Shown here piece after piece: positions 7,431 through 16,803 of a stretch of 64,000 nt of DNA. The stretch covers positions 16,288-80,287 of the forward strand of contig JAFVVN010000034.1 of the NCBI GenBank assembly GCA_017502125.1. Reading direction: 5' to 3'. A model generated the notes under the pieces. The model had not been told where the DNA came from. It saw only the letters and a program-made list of their open reading frames with translations, and did not search any database. Position 1 is the stretch's first letter. Each line of letters starts with the position of its first letter. Position numbers and translations under genes: made by a program. The stretch comes from Bacteroidales bacterium. Its GTDB lineage: Bacteria; Bacteroidota; Bacteroidia; Bacteroidales; UBA932.

Positions 7431-8933
7431 TTAAATCAGTCCTGTTGATCCAAGAACGATCAGCATACCATATCCGAGTACCAGACCGAGAACTCCCATG
7501 ATGAGGCCTGTCTTGATCATATCCTTCTGCTCGATCATGCCGGTAGCGGCTGCGATCGCATTAGGTGGAGTCGAAATAGGAAGCACCATACCAAGGGATG
7601 AACCGATAGCCACACCGATGAGGAGGGTTGAAACGCCACCGAGAGGTGCGAGGTTAGCAGATACAGCCGCACTTGCTCCCACTGCTGCAAGGATTGGAAC
7701 AAGGAGAGAGGCTGTAGCTGTATGTGAAATGAAGTTCGCCATTGCGTAGCAGATCAGACCTGAACCTACGACCATAACCACTGCTGGCCATGAACCGAAT
7801 GGGATAGCGTTGATGAGTGTCTGTGCAAGACCTGTCTCCTGAAGACCTACGCCGAGGGCGAAACCTCCGGCTACCATCCAGAGCACTGACCAGCTGATTT
7901 CCTCAAGGTCACGCTTTGTGAGTACTCCGATGATTGCACATACACCCACAGGGAGCATAGCCACAACGTTTGCATTGACACCTGTCTTCTTGTCAAGAAC
8001 CCAAAGGAGCACTGTGCAGGCGAAAGTGACATAGACTACAATCGATCTCCAGTCCTTCTTGAGTTCGCCCTCAATGTTGAGTTCGATGGACTTTGCCTTG
8101 AATGGGAACAATCTGAGGAGCATCACCCATGCCAGAAGAAGGAGCACGAGAGTAAGCGGAACCATGAAAGCCATCCACTGTCCGAATCCGATCTCGATGC
8201 CGATTTCTGACATATACTTGAGGGCGATTGCATTAGGAGGTGTTCCGATAGGAGTACCCATACCGCCGACATTGGCTGCAATAGGAATTGCAAGAGCAAG
8301 AGCTGTCTTTCCTTTACCGTCAGCAGGGAGAGCCTTGAGGACAGGACCGAGGAAAGTGAGCATCATCGCAGCTGTTGCAGTGTTACTCAGAAACATTGAG
8401 AAGACTCCTGTCACCATGAGGAAGCCCAGAAGGACAAACTTCGGATTCTTGCCGAAAGGCTTGAGCATCACTCGTGCAAGGAAGAGATCGAGTCCTGTCT
8501 TCGAAGCAGCGATTGCGAGAACGAAACCTCCGATAAAGAGCATGATGATAGGGTCTGCAAAGCAATGGAGCAACGACTTATAGCTTGTCTGAACTCCAAG
8601 TACAGCCGGATCAGCATTTTCAAAGAATACAAGGCTGCTGTTCGAAGTGGTAAAAAGAAGGAGAACAACGACCATTACGGAAGTAGTCCATGCTGGAACT
8701 GCCTCAAAGAGCCACATGAGGATGGCAAAGAGGAAGATTGCCAGAGTTCTCTTCTGAATGATGGTCATGCCTGTAATCCAATCCTCTACAGGAAGGCACC
8801 AAACTACCAGAGCCGCTACGATGGCAATGATCAGGCGAATTGCTCTTGAAACTGTCTTGTTATCTCTCTTGGTGGCCTTTTTCCAGTTATGGTAGGACTC
8901 AACAAGCTGATAACCAGGGAAAATCTTAAACAT
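7431..8933 (-). CDS. DASS/SLC13-family sodium:anion (dicarboxylate) symporter
   Basis: 500 aa, highly hydrophobic with about a dozen membrane segments. It has the inverted-repeat hallmarks of the divalent anion:sodium symporter family: SNTATA and GTPPNAIALK in the first half, SHTATA and STPPNAIAAA in the second. Family members import succinate, malate, fumarate, citrate or sulfate with Na+. A dicarboxylate substrate is plausible next to the 2-oxoglutarate enzymes but is inference. The N-terminal ~35 residues are a charged cytoplasmic extension. It has its own strong promoter (8983-9012) and terminator, so it is a single-gene unit. Confidence 0.85.
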   Translation of the reverse strand: MFKIFPGYQLVESYHNWKKATKRDNKTVSRAIRLIIAIVAALVVWCLPVEDWITGMTIIQKRTLAIFLFAILMWLFEAVPAWTTSVMVVVLLLFTTSNSSLVFFENADPAVLGVQTSYKSLLHCFADPIIMLFIGGFVLAIAASKTGLDLFLARVMLKPFGKNPKFVLLGFLMVTGVFSMFLSNTATAAMMLTFLGPVLKALPADGKGKTALALAIPIAANVGGMGTPIGTPPNAIALKYMSEIGIEIGFGQWMAFMVPLTLVLLLLAWVMLLRLFPFKAKSIELNIEGELKKDWRSIVVYVTFACTVLLWVLDKKTGVNANVVAMLPVGVCAIIGVLTKRDLEEISWSVLWMVAGGFALGVGLQETGLAQTLINAIPFGSWPAVVMVVGSGLICYAMANFISHTATASLLVPILAAVGASAAVSANLAPLGGVSTLLIGVAIGSSLGMVLPISTPPNAIAAATGMIEQKDMIKTGLIMGVLGLVLGYGMLIVLGSTGLI

Positions 8934-8982
8934 ATCCTGTTATTTTAGTTAATAAAAATGCGCTCGTTCCGGAAAACGGGCG

Positions 8983-9012
8983 CAAAGTTAACCTTTATTT
9001 ATAATAAAGCAA
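8983..9012 (-). promoter_or_regulatory. Bacteroidota promoter (TTG-N19-TAACTTTG) for the DASS gene
   Basis: Minus strand: TTG at 9012-9010, a 19-nt spacer, and TAACTTTG at 8990-8983, about 50 nt before the start codon. It matches the TTTG / TAnnTTTG consensus used by the Bacteroidota primary sigma factor. The adjacent 9013-9083 stretch holds GTCATTCCGAACC and GTCATCCCGTGCC, which look like copies of a dispersed intergenic repeat. Confidence 0.7.
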
Positions 9013-9083
9013 TTAAATATTTGCTAAAAGATTCCTTGACAGGCACGGGATGACATAACATGCCTGGTTCGGAATGACAGGCT

Positions 9084-10424
9084 TTAGATGATTCCCTGCT
9101 CAAGCATTGCCTGGGCTACCTTCATGAAGCCGGCGATGTTGGCACCTTTGACATAGTTGATGTAACCGTCTGGCTGGGTACCATATTTCACACATGCCTC
9201 GTGAATGTTGGCCATGATGCTGTGGAGTTTCTCGTCCACTTCGGCAGGGCCCCAGCTGATGTGCATGGCGTTCTGGGTCATTTCAAGACCTGAAGTAGCC
9301 ACACCACCTGCGTTCACAGCCTTACCGGGAGCGAACATGATGCCTGCCTTCTGGAATGCTGCAATTGCCTCAGGAGTACATCCCATGTTGGAGACTTCGG
9401 CAGCAAGCCATGTTCCGTTTGCAAGAAGTTCCTCTGCATCAGCACCGGTCATCTCATTCTGGAAGGCACATGGCATGGCGATATCGCACTTGATGCTCCA
9501 TGCCTTCTTTCCTGGATAGAATGTTGCAGAAGGGAACTTGTCAGCGAAAGGAGCGACTACGTCATTATTGGAAGCGCGGAGTTCGAGCATATAGGCAATC
9601 TTCTCGGCGTTCATTCCTTCCGGATCGTAGATTGCACCGTCAGGTCCTGAGATAGCCACTACCTTGGCACCGAGTTCAGTTGCCTTTGTCGCAGCTCCCC
9701 AAGCTACGTTACCGAAACCTGAAAGGGCTATTGTCTTGCCTGCGATGTCCTTGCCGGCCATCTGAAGCATGTGCTGTACGAAATATACAGCTCCGAAACC
9801 TGTTGCCTCAGGACGAAGGATGGAACCACCCCAAGTGAGACCCTTGCCGGTGAGGACTCCTGTATTGTACTGCTGAGCAAGTTTCTTGTACATTCCATAC
9901 ATGAATCCGATCTCACGGCCACCTACTCCGATATCACCTGCAGGAACGTCCTGATCCGGACCGATCACCTTCCAGAGCTCAAGCATGAAGGCCTGGCAGA
10001 AACGCATGATCTCCGCATCTGATTTTCCTCTTGGGTTGAAGTCTGATCCACCCTTGCCACCACCCATTGGAAGGGTTGTGAGGGCATTCTTGAATGTCTG
10101 CTCAAATCCGAGGAACTTGAGGATCGAGAGGTTTACTGACGGATGGAAGCGGATACCGCCCTTGTAAGGTCCTATAGCAGAATTGAACTGGACTCTGTAA
10201 CCTGTATTTGTCTGAACTTCACCATTGTCATCAATCCAAGTCACCTTGAATGTGAGAATACGTTCAGGCTCCACGATGCGTTCAACAATCTTTGCATCCT
10301 CGAATTCAGGGTGCTGGTTGTACACTTCTTCAATAGACTCCAAAACTTCATGTACCGCCTGGAGATATTCTTTCTCGTAAGGATACTTGGCCTGGAGTGT
10401 GGCCATCAAATCTTTTGTGTTCAT
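9084..10424 (-). CDS. gdhA: Glutamate dehydrogenase, hexameric NADP-type
   Basis: 446 aa, the usual length for the bacterial hexameric enzyme. It interconverts 2-oxoglutarate plus ammonia and glutamate in the cytoplasm. Visible: substrate-binding GPYKGGIRFHP at about 92, the catalytic-lysine motif LPMGGGKGGSDF at about 123, PAGDIGVGGREIG, and the Rossmann loop SGFGNVAWGAA at about 235. NADP preference is inferred from family length and motifs. It lies 55 nt after korB with no recognisable promoter between them, so co-transcription with korAB is likely. Confidence 0.95.
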   Translation of the reverse strand: MNTKDLMATLQAKYPYEKEYLQAVHEVLESIEEVYNQHPEFEDAKIVERIVEPERILTFKVTWIDDNGEVQTNTGYRVQFNSAIGPYKGGIRFHPSVNLSILKFLGFEQTFKNALTTLPMGGGKGGSDFNPRGKSDAEIMRFCQAFMLELWKVIGPDQDVPAGDIGVGGREIGFMYGMYKKLAQQYNTGVLTGKGLTWGGSILRPEATGFGAVYFVQHMLQMAGKDIAGKTIALSGFGNVAWGAATKATELGAKVVAISGPDGAIYDPEGMNAEKIAYMLELRASNNDVVAPFADKFPSATFYPGKKAWSIKCDIAMPCAFQNEMTGADAEELLANGTWLAAEVSNMGCTPEAIAAFQKAGIMFAPGKAVNAGGVATSGLEMTQNAMHISWGPAEVDEKLHSIMANIHEACVKYGTQPDGYINYVKGANIAGFMKVAQAMLEQGII

Positions 10425-10479
10425 ATTTAATTATTGGTTATGGTTATTGTCATTCAGATTCCTCAACATACTCAGGGGA

Positions 10480-11499
10480 CTATTTGACTTCCCAAGTCGA
10501 TCCGCTGCGGAGCAGGTCATCCACGCATCGTATCTTCGATTTGGACTTGACTTCCTCCACCTGATCACGTACACCGTCATCGTATGTAACATCCCTGACG
10601 TCACGGATGACACCGAGTGCGACAGGATAGTCAGGATATTTCATGTCAGCAAGCATCATATGGATTCCGACATTCTCCGAGTGTGCGTCATGTACGAGTA
10701 TATCATCCTCAGTCACGCCATTTTCTCCTATGGTCACGACCTTCAGACCCATTCCGTCCAGCATAAGACCCTTGTCACGGTTCTTGCCGAATATCATCCT
10801 TTCGCCGTGACGGAGGACGATTGTTCTGTCTGCACGGACCTCTCTGTCAGAGATCACCTTGTGTGTTCCGTCATTGAAGATCACACAGTTTGTAAGCATT
10901 TCCATCACCGAACAGCCATCGTGTTTCGCAGCAGAGAGCATGATTTCTGATGTAAGCTTCAGTTCCGAATCAAGGCTGCGCGCAAAGAAAGTTCCCTTGG
11001 CTCCAAGAACCAGACTTCCCGGATTGAAGGGATGCTCGACCGTACCATATGGAGAGGTCTTGGAAATCGCTCCGAATTTTGAAGTAGGTGAATATTGGCC
11101 TTTGGTCAGACCATAAATCTGATTATTGAAGAGGATGATGTTTATATCCACATTTCGCCTTATCGCATGAATGAAATGGTTTCCACCGATCGCAAGGGCG
11201 TCACCGTCTCCACAAGCCTGCCATACGGTAAGGTCGGGATTTGCCACTTTTATACCGGTCGAGATTGCGGTCGCACGACCATGGATGCTATGGAAACCGT
11301 AGGTGTTCATATAATATGGAAGGCGTGAAGAACATCCGATTCCGGATACTATCACATACCTTTCCTTATCATATCCCAGAGCCTCTGTCACATCAGGAAG
11401 GGCCCTCTGCAAAGCAGCAAGAACACCATGGTCTCCACATCCCGGACACCATCTTACTTCCTGATCACTTTTGAATTCTTTGAATGTATATCTTGGCAT
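10480..11499 (-). CDS. korB: 2-oxoglutarate:ferredoxin oxidoreductase, beta subunit
   Basis: 339 aa, thiamine-diphosphate-binding beta subunit. Visible: WCPGCGDHGVL near residue 17 (cluster/TPP region), IGCSSRLPYY, the TPP motif GDGDALAIGGNH and FNNQIYGLTKGQ. With the alpha subunit it interconverts 2-oxoglutarate and succinyl-CoA plus CO2, using ferredoxin. The 2-oxoacid preference (2-oxoglutarate rather than pyruvate or isovalerate) is inferred from the two-subunit plan and gdhA next door. It follows korA after 37 nt. Confidence 0.88.
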   Translation of the reverse strand: MPRYTFKEFKSDQEVRWCPGCGDHGVLAALQRALPDVTEALGYDKERYVIVSGIGCSSRLPYYMNTYGFHSIHGRATAISTGIKVANPDLTVWQACGDGDALAIGGNHFIHAIRRNVDINIILFNNQIYGLTKGQYSPTSKFGAISKTSPYGTVEHPFNPGSLVLGAKGTFFARSLDSELKLTSEIMLSAAKHDGCSVMEMLTNCVIFNDGTHKVISDREVRADRTIVLRHGERMIFGKNRDKGLMLDGMGLKVVTIGENGVTEDDILVHDAHSENVGIHMMLADMKYPDYPVALGVIRDVRDVTYDDGVRDQVEEVKSKSKIRCVDDLLRSGSTWEVK

Positions 11500-11536
11500 A
11501 ATGTTTCTTGTTTTTATAGATCCGTTCAGGATGAGA

Positions 11537-13366
11537 CTATAGATTTTCCTTAATGGCAGCGACTATTTCCTGAACGAGGAAAGGCTGTCCCTGGACCTTG
11601 TTGTACTGAGAGTATTGGAACTGCGGATAAATTCCACGAAGATAATTCACGAAATGACCGTTGTTCAGCTCACATACAAGTATCCTGTCGAAATTCGAAA
11701 GAACTTCTTCCGTATTGCGTGGAAGAGGCATGATGTAGTCAAAATGAGCGAAGCTGACCTCAATTCCCTCAGCACGCACATCCTGCACGGCTGAAAGAAG
11801 ATGTCCATAGGTTCCTCCCCAACCGACAACAAGAAGCCTTCCCTTTTTCTGTCCGTTGACCTCAAGTTCCGGAATGTAATCCGCAACCTTCTGCACCTTC
11901 TCGGCGCGTTCCTTCACCATCAGGGCGTGGTTGAGAGGATCTGAAGAGAGGACTCCGTCATGATTCTTTTCAAGTCCGCCCACCCTATGTTCGCATCCGG
12001 CCATTCCAGGCACAGCCCAGCGGCGGACGAGAGTCTCGGCATCCCTTTCAAAAGGCTTGTACGGTCTGTTAGGGAGAGCAAACGGTGGGATGATCTTAGG
12101 ATAGTCCTTCATTGAAGGTATGAGCCATGGCTCTGAGCCGTTGCCAAGGAAGCCTTCTGTCAGGAGGAGCACGGGAGTCATGTGCTCAACGGCGATCTTA
12201 GCAGCGTTGAAGGCTGCGTCGAAGCAACCTGCCGGAGAATGCGCCGCCATAACTACCATAGGACACTCACCGTTGCGTCCATAAAGAGCCTGATTCAGAT
12301 CGGTCTGCTCAGTCTTGGTAGGAATACCGGTAGATGGGCCGGCACGCTGGACATCCACGATTACAAGAGGAAGCTCCGTCATTACCGCAAGTCCCATGGC
12401 CTCGGACTTAAGAGAGAGTCCCGGACCGGATGTGGTGGTCACAGCAAGATTTCCAGCGAAGGCTGCGCCTATGGATGTACATATTCCGGCGATTTCATCC
12501 TCAGCCTGCATTGTCTTGGCTCCCAGGTTTTTATGAATGGCAAGTTCCTCAAGGATTCCGGTGGCAGGGGTAATCGGATAAGAGCCGCAGAAAAGAGGAA
12601 GACCTGATTTTTCTGAAGCTGCAAGAAGTCCCCATGCAGTGGCCTGGTTACCAGTGATGTTCCTATAAAGTCCCTTCGGCTGATGAGCCGGTTCAATATT
12701 ATATGTATTAGGTATCGCCTGAATGTTCGCAGCATAGTTGAAACCATCCTTGAGGACCTTCTTGTTAGGCTCGATCATTTCCGGCTTCTTCTTTCCAAAC
12801 TTCTTTTCAAGATAATGGAAGATGTACTCCATCGGACGGTTGTATATGTAGCAAGCCATACCGAGGGTGAACATGTTCTTGCACTTTGCAACAGTCTTTC
12901 TGTCCAGACCGCTGTCCTTGAGGCTTTCCTCCGTAAGAGTGGTTATCGGAGCTACAATAATAGTCCTGTCCTCTATGTAAAGTTCGGCAATCGGATCGTT
13001 CCTTAATCCAGCCTTTCTGAGTCCCTCCTCGTCAAAGGTATCAGAGTCAATGATAACCATGGCTGTCCTCTTGAGCCACTTGGCATTTGCCTTGAGAGCC
13101 GCAGGATTCATTGCCACCAGCATATCACAGAAGTCACCCGGCGTGGTTATGTGCTCGCTTCCGATATGGACCTGGAAGCCCGACACACCTGAAACAGTTC
13201 CATGAGGTGCCCTGATTTCAGCCGGATAATCAGGGAAAGTAGAAAGTTCGTTTCCAAAGACTGCTGACATATCAGCAAAAAGAGACCCGGTGAGCTGCAT
13301 GCCATCTCCCGAATCTCCCGCAAATCTGATTACAACATCCTTTGTGTCAATAACCTTATGTTGCAT
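11537..13366 (-). CDS. korA: 2-oxoglutarate:ferredoxin oxidoreductase, alpha subunit (gamma-alpha fusion)
   Basis: 609 aa. Residues about 1-190 are the gamma-type domain (RFAGDSGDGMQLTGSLFA). The rest is the pyrimidine-binding alpha domain (GNQATAWGLLAASE, GSYPITPATGILE, QAEDEIAGICTSIGAAFAG, TTTSGPGLSLKSEAMGLA). This fused arrangement is standard for the two-subunit KorAB/VorAB enzymes of anaerobes. It is the first gene of korA-korB-gdhA, with a TAGATTTG element upstream. In Bacteroidales this enzyme supports a partial, often reductive, TCA branch. Confidence 0.88.
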   Translation of the reverse strand: MQHKVIDTKDVVIRFAGDSGDGMQLTGSLFADMSAVFGNELSTFPDYPAEIRAPHGTVSGVSGFQVHIGSEHITTPGDFCDMLVAMNPAALKANAKWLKRTAMVIIDSDTFDEEGLRKAGLRNDPIAELYIEDRTIIVAPITTLTEESLKDSGLDRKTVAKCKNMFTLGMACYIYNRPMEYIFHYLEKKFGKKKPEMIEPNKKVLKDGFNYAANIQAIPNTYNIEPAHQPKGLYRNITGNQATAWGLLAASEKSGLPLFCGSYPITPATGILEELAIHKNLGAKTMQAEDEIAGICTSIGAAFAGNLAVTTTSGPGLSLKSEAMGLAVMTELPLVIVDVQRAGPSTGIPTKTEQTDLNQALYGRNGECPMVVMAAHSPAGCFDAAFNAAKIAVEHMTPVLLLTEGFLGNGSEPWLIPSMKDYPKIIPPFALPNRPYKPFERDAETLVRRWAVPGMAGCEHRVGGLEKNHDGVLSSDPLNHALMVKERAEKVQKVADYIPELEVNGQKKGRLLVVGWGGTYGHLLSAVQDVRAEGIEVSFAHFDYIMPLPRNTEEVLSNFDRILVCELNNGHFVNYLRGIYPQFQYSQYNKVQGQPFLVQEIVAAIKENL

Positions 13367-13410
13367 AACTTGTTGTTAATAAATTTTAATCAAATTCGAT
13401 AAATTAGACA

Positions 13411-13418
13411 CAAATCTA
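13411..13418 (-). promoter_or_regulatory. -7 element (TAGATTTG) for korA-korB-gdhA
   Basis: Minus-strand TAGATTTG, an exact TAnnTTTG match, lies about 45 nt before the korA ATG. No convincing -33 TTTG at the usual distance was seen. Confidence 0.5.
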
Positions 13419-13522
13419 AGCATTTTTCCAATACATTGGATATAAATTCTAACTTTTTTAGTGATTTAGGCATCAGCCCTGCAATTCCGGCAAGGGAATG
13501 ACGGAACCAGACCTCGGGGCAC

Positions 13523-13554
13523 AAAAAAAAGGCAGAGCACAAAAGTGTCCTGCC
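13523..13554 (-). terminator. Rho-independent terminator after the ompH-bamA unit
   Basis: Minus strand: GGCAG-x-CAC / GTG-x-CTGCC hairpin (13531-13554) followed by eight T residues, 20 nt after the ompH stop. The rest of 13367-13522 holds the korA promoter and no evident gene. Confidence 0.75.
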
Positions 13555-13574
13555 TCATGATATTTCTCGTACTG

Positions 13575-14144
13575 TTACTGCATCTGAGTTGCCTGAGCCT
13601 TTGCCTGGAGTTCTGCCTGAAGAGACTCAAGAGTCCTGTCGGCAGGAATGCCAAGAGCCACACGAGCATCAGGAGTCATGTCAGTGAGCTGAGCCGGATC
13701 CACATAAAGGAGAGAACCTTTTTCAAAGACAGCTGCAAATCCCTTTGACTTGGCGAGGTCATTGATAGTATTCTGGGCCTTCTCATAAATTGGAGCCTGA
13801 AGAGAGTTCTGGAGCTGCTGCATCTCCTGCTGGAGGCTCTGCTGAGTCTGCTCGAGCCTTGTCTGGATGTCAAGTATCTCCTTTTCCTTGCTTTCGCGAA
13901 TAGCCGGAGTCCATGTTGAAGCCTTCTGCTGGAACTGCTGAGCCTTGGTCTGATACTCCTCGTACATAGCCATCAGTATCTCTTCGTTGGTCTTCTGATT
14001 CTCCTCAAGAGTAGCTCTCGCCTGATCCATCTCCGGCATAAGCATGATTACTTCGTTGAAATCTATGAATGCGAACTTCAGGTCCTGTGCACCTGCAGCT
14101 ACAGACATTACAGCCATGGCTGCGATCAAAAACATTTTTTTCAT
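13575..14144 (-). CDS. OmpH/Skp-family periplasmic chaperone
   Basis: 189 aa from the ATG at 14144; an ATG at 14156 would add four residues before the signal peptide. Signal peptide MKKMFLIAAMAVMSVAAGA. The mature protein has the Skp layout: a short beta start (KFAFIDFNEVI), a long Gln-rich coiled coil at about 35-125, and a C-terminal beta part. Skp-type chaperones hold unfolded outer-membrane proteins for the Bam complex. It follows bamA by 30 nt, the classic pairing. A second member is at 19250-19864. Confidence 0.88.
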   Translation of the reverse strand: MKKMFLIAAMAVMSVAAGAQDLKFAFIDFNEVIMLMPEMDQARATLEENQKTNEEILMAMYEEYQTKAQQFQQKASTWTPAIRESKEKEILDIQTRLEQTQQSLQQEMQQLQNSLQAPIYEKAQNTINDLAKSKGFAAVFEKGSLLYVDPAQLTDMTPDARVALGIPADRTLESLQAELQAKAQATQMQ

Positions 14145-14174
14145 ATTCCTTATCATTTTTTAATTAATAATCAA

Positions 14175-16766
14175 TTAGAACTGCTGGCCTATCACGAAGT
14201 GGAACTGACTTCCGCCATATCCGTCATGATTGTCGAATCCATATCCCCAGTCAACTCCAAGAAGACCGATCATAGGCAGGAAGACCCTGACTCCGACTCC
14301 GGCCGACCTCCTGATCTGGAAAGGATTGAAATCCCTTATATCCGCCCAGCAGTTACCTCCTTCGAGGAAGAGCAGCGCATAGATGGTCGACTGCGGCTGG
14401 AGGATCACCGGATATCTCAACTCAACAGTAAATTTGTCATATACATTACCTGCATAATAGTTTCCTGTCGTATTGTATGAAGATGTCGCTGTCGGAGTCA
14501 GCATATAGTTCTCATATCCACGAAGGGCAATGATTTCTGAACCGTAGGTATCATATCCTGACATACCGTCTCCACCGACACGGAAACCTTCGAACGGAGA
14601 ATATCCCCAGTTCCTGTTGTAATATCCGAGATAACCGAACTGCGCCCTGGCCATCAGCACGAGGTCTCCGACCAGCTTGGCGAATACCGAACCCTTGAAC
14701 GACCACTTGTGATACTCTATCCACTTGTATCTCGTCTCAGAGGTCTGGAAGTTATAGTCGATATCCTTCCAGCTTTCAACCCTGGTAGGATTACCGTCTG
14801 CATCAAGACGACCATAGTCCTTCTTTCTCAGAAGAGAGTATGGAGGAGTCAACTGGAGTGAGAAGCTGAAGTCCGAACCCTGACGCGGATATATCTGCTG
14901 GTCAGTCGATGTTCTCGAAAGACTGAGTGTATAGCTCAGGTTGTGGGAGATACCCGTATTGAACAGGAAGTTGTACTGCCAGTCCTGAAGCTTATATGTC
15001 TGCCAGCTGAGCTGGTTATAGAGCACGAAATAGTTATCCGGCCATTTGAGGCGCTTACCTATACCCGCGGCAAATCCATACACCTCCATATACTGATCGT
15101 TGTTCAGGATGTTGAAATAGAGGTTGGACATCGTCTGACGGGTATAATAGAGCGACATATTGAGAGATGTCGGCTTCTTTCCGAACAGCCAAGGCTCAGA
15201 GAAGCTTGCAGAGAGACTGGTGTAATAGGTACCGTTCGTCTGGAATCTGATGGAAAGGTTCTGGGCATCTCCAAGAGGCACAGGCCTCCATGCGCTCTTG
15301 TCAAAGAAACGACGGGTGGAGAAGTTGTTGAAGCTGACGCCGACTGTAGCGACAAACGTATTTCCTCCCCATCCTCCGGAAAGTTCCAGCTGGCTGGATG
15401 GCTTCTCAGTCACGTTGTAGACAAGGTCCACGGTGTTATTCAACTGATTAGGGATGATGGAGTATCCCTTTGCAGGATCAGCTATTGCCTCCGGATCGAA
15501 CTGTCCCATCGACGCGATCTCACGGATCGAACGCTCGAAATCAGACTGGCTGAAAAGGTAGCCCGGGCGGGTAAATATCTGACGGCGCACTACCCTTTCG
15601 TTGGTGAGGTCATTGCCGTTGATCACAATATTGTTCAATGTGGCAGGCTTTCCCTCGACCACGCGCATTTCCACATCCACCGAATCTCCCTCGATGTTCA
15701 TCTCCACAGGCTGGAGATTGAAGAAGAGGTATCCGTTGTCACGGTAAAGCTTGGAAACATCGTACTCACTCTGCTTTCCGCCTCCGAAAAGGCGCTTCTC
15801 CATAGTCACGACATCATAGACATCACCCTTCTTGATCATGAGGATATCATTGAGGGTCTCCGTGCTGTATACCGAGTTTCCTGTCCAGGTAATATCCCTG
15901 AAGTAGTATTTCTTTCCCTCGTCTATCTCGAAGTCAATCTGGAGTCTTCCGGGCTCGACATAGTACATCGTATCCTTGACGATTCTCGCGTCGCGATATC
16001 CTGCCTCATTGAAGACACTCAGCATCGCCCTCTTGTCATTGTCATACTCTCCTTCATTGAATTTCTTGGAACTGAAGAAGTTCTGCAGACGCTTGTCCCT
16101 GGTCTTCTTCATGGAGCGGACCAACTTGCTTTCCTTCACATGGTCGGCACCCTTGAAAGTTATTGTCTTGATCTTTACCTTCTGTCCCCTGTCAACCGCG
16201 AACTGAACCCGTATCGCGCTCCGGATGACAGTATCTCTCTTTGTATTGACATCCACCTTGACATTGTGGAAGCCTTTTTCCTTGTAGTATCTCTTGATGA
16301 TTCCCGTCGCAGTCTTGGCCACATATTCCGAAAATTCGCCACCGCGACGAAGGTTCAGACGTTCAAGCAGTTCCTTCTGTTCTCCGCTCTTGACTCCGCT
16401 GAATGTCCACCTTGACACTCGCGGACGCTCTATGATGGCAACCTTCAGAAACGCAGTGTCGCGCGATGCGGAGAGGGAGTCTATGGCGAGAGCAACGTCT
16501 TCAAAGTACCTCTGCATCCAAAGCCTGTTGACAATCGAGGACATTTCTTCCGATGGAACCGTTATCTCCATGCCTTCCTGAAGACCTGTGATCTGACGGA
16601 TCTGATCGGGAGAGAAATAGTTTGTTCCCTCGATCTTCACACCTCCAACAATATATTTCTTAGGATTATTGTAGTCTATCTCGACGCCACTGCCTGCCGA
16701 CTGCGCCATTCCCGGAAGCGCAAGCAGCATCAGCATCGTGAGAAAGACAATATAGCGAGCTTTCAT
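14175..16766 (-). CDS. bamA: Outer-membrane protein assembly factor BamA
   Basis: 863 aa from the ATG at 16766. An upstream in-frame TTG at 16793 lies inside the TATATTTG promoter element and was rejected. Signal peptide ending PGMAQ. Five POTRA-like repeats occupy about 35-440, followed by a 16-strand barrel ending in a C-terminal aromatic (QFHFVIGQQF), the beta-signal pattern. BamA inserts beta-barrel proteins in the outer membrane. The barrel carries a VRGF-like motif in variant form (ALRGYENY). bamD is also in this window (24920-25810). The ompH gene downstream is probably co-transcribed. Confidence 0.93.
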   Translation of the reverse strand: MKARYIVFLTMLMLLALPGMAQSAGSGVEIDYNNPKKYIVGGVKIEGTNYFSPDQIRQITGLQEGMEITVPSEEMSSIVNRLWMQRYFEDVALAIDSLSASRDTAFLKVAIIERPRVSRWTFSGVKSGEQKELLERLNLRRGGEFSEYVAKTATGIIKRYYKEKGFHNVKVDVNTKRDTVIRSAIRVQFAVDRGQKVKIKTITFKGADHVKESKLVRSMKKTRDKRLQNFFSSKKFNEGEYDNDKRAMLSVFNEAGYRDARIVKDTMYYVEPGRLQIDFEIDEGKKYYFRDITWTGNSVYSTETLNDILMIKKGDVYDVVTMEKRLFGGGKQSEYDVSKLYRDNGYLFFNLQPVEMNIEGDSVDVEMRVVEGKPATLNNIVINGNDLTNERVVRRQIFTRPGYLFSQSDFERSIREIASMGQFDPEAIADPAKGYSIIPNQLNNTVDLVYNVTEKPSSQLELSGGWGGNTFVATVGVSFNNFSTRRFFDKSAWRPVPLGDAQNLSIRFQTNGTYYTSLSASFSEPWLFGKKPTSLNMSLYYTRQTMSNLYFNILNNDQYMEVYGFAAGIGKRLKWPDNYFVLYNQLSWQTYKLQDWQYNFLFNTGISHNLSYTLSLSRTSTDQQIYPRQGSDFSFSLQLTPPYSLLRKKDYGRLDADGNPTRVESWKDIDYNFQTSETRYKWIEYHKWSFKGSVFAKLVGDLVLMARAQFGYLGYYNRNWGYSPFEGFRVGGDGMSGYDTYGSEIIALRGYENYMLTPTATSSYNTTGNYYAGNVYDKFTVELRYPVILQPQSTIYALLFLEGGNCWADIRDFNPFQIRRSAGVGVRVFLPMIGLLGVDWGYGFDNHDGYGGSQFHFVIGQQF

Positions 16767-16790
16767 CTGTACCTTCTTAAAACAAAACTG

Positions 16791-16798
16791 CAAATATA
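16791..16798 (-). promoter_or_regulatory. -7 element (TATATTTG) for bamA
   Basis: Minus-strand TATATTTG, 24 nt before the chosen bamA ATG, in the 10-nt gap after uppS. It gives bamA-ompH a promoter separate from nadK-uppS. No clear -33 box. Confidence 0.5.
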
Positions 16799-16803
16799 AG
16801 CAA

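Noticed and set aside
14943-16415. 490-codon open frame antisense to bamA
   Set aside because: Lies wholly within bamA; the translation is His/Ile/Val-rich with no domain, while the opposite strand encodes a clear BamA.
16767-16793. Nine-codon N-terminal extension of BamA from TTG
   Set aside because: It starts inside the TATATTTG promoter element and would push the signal peptide inward.
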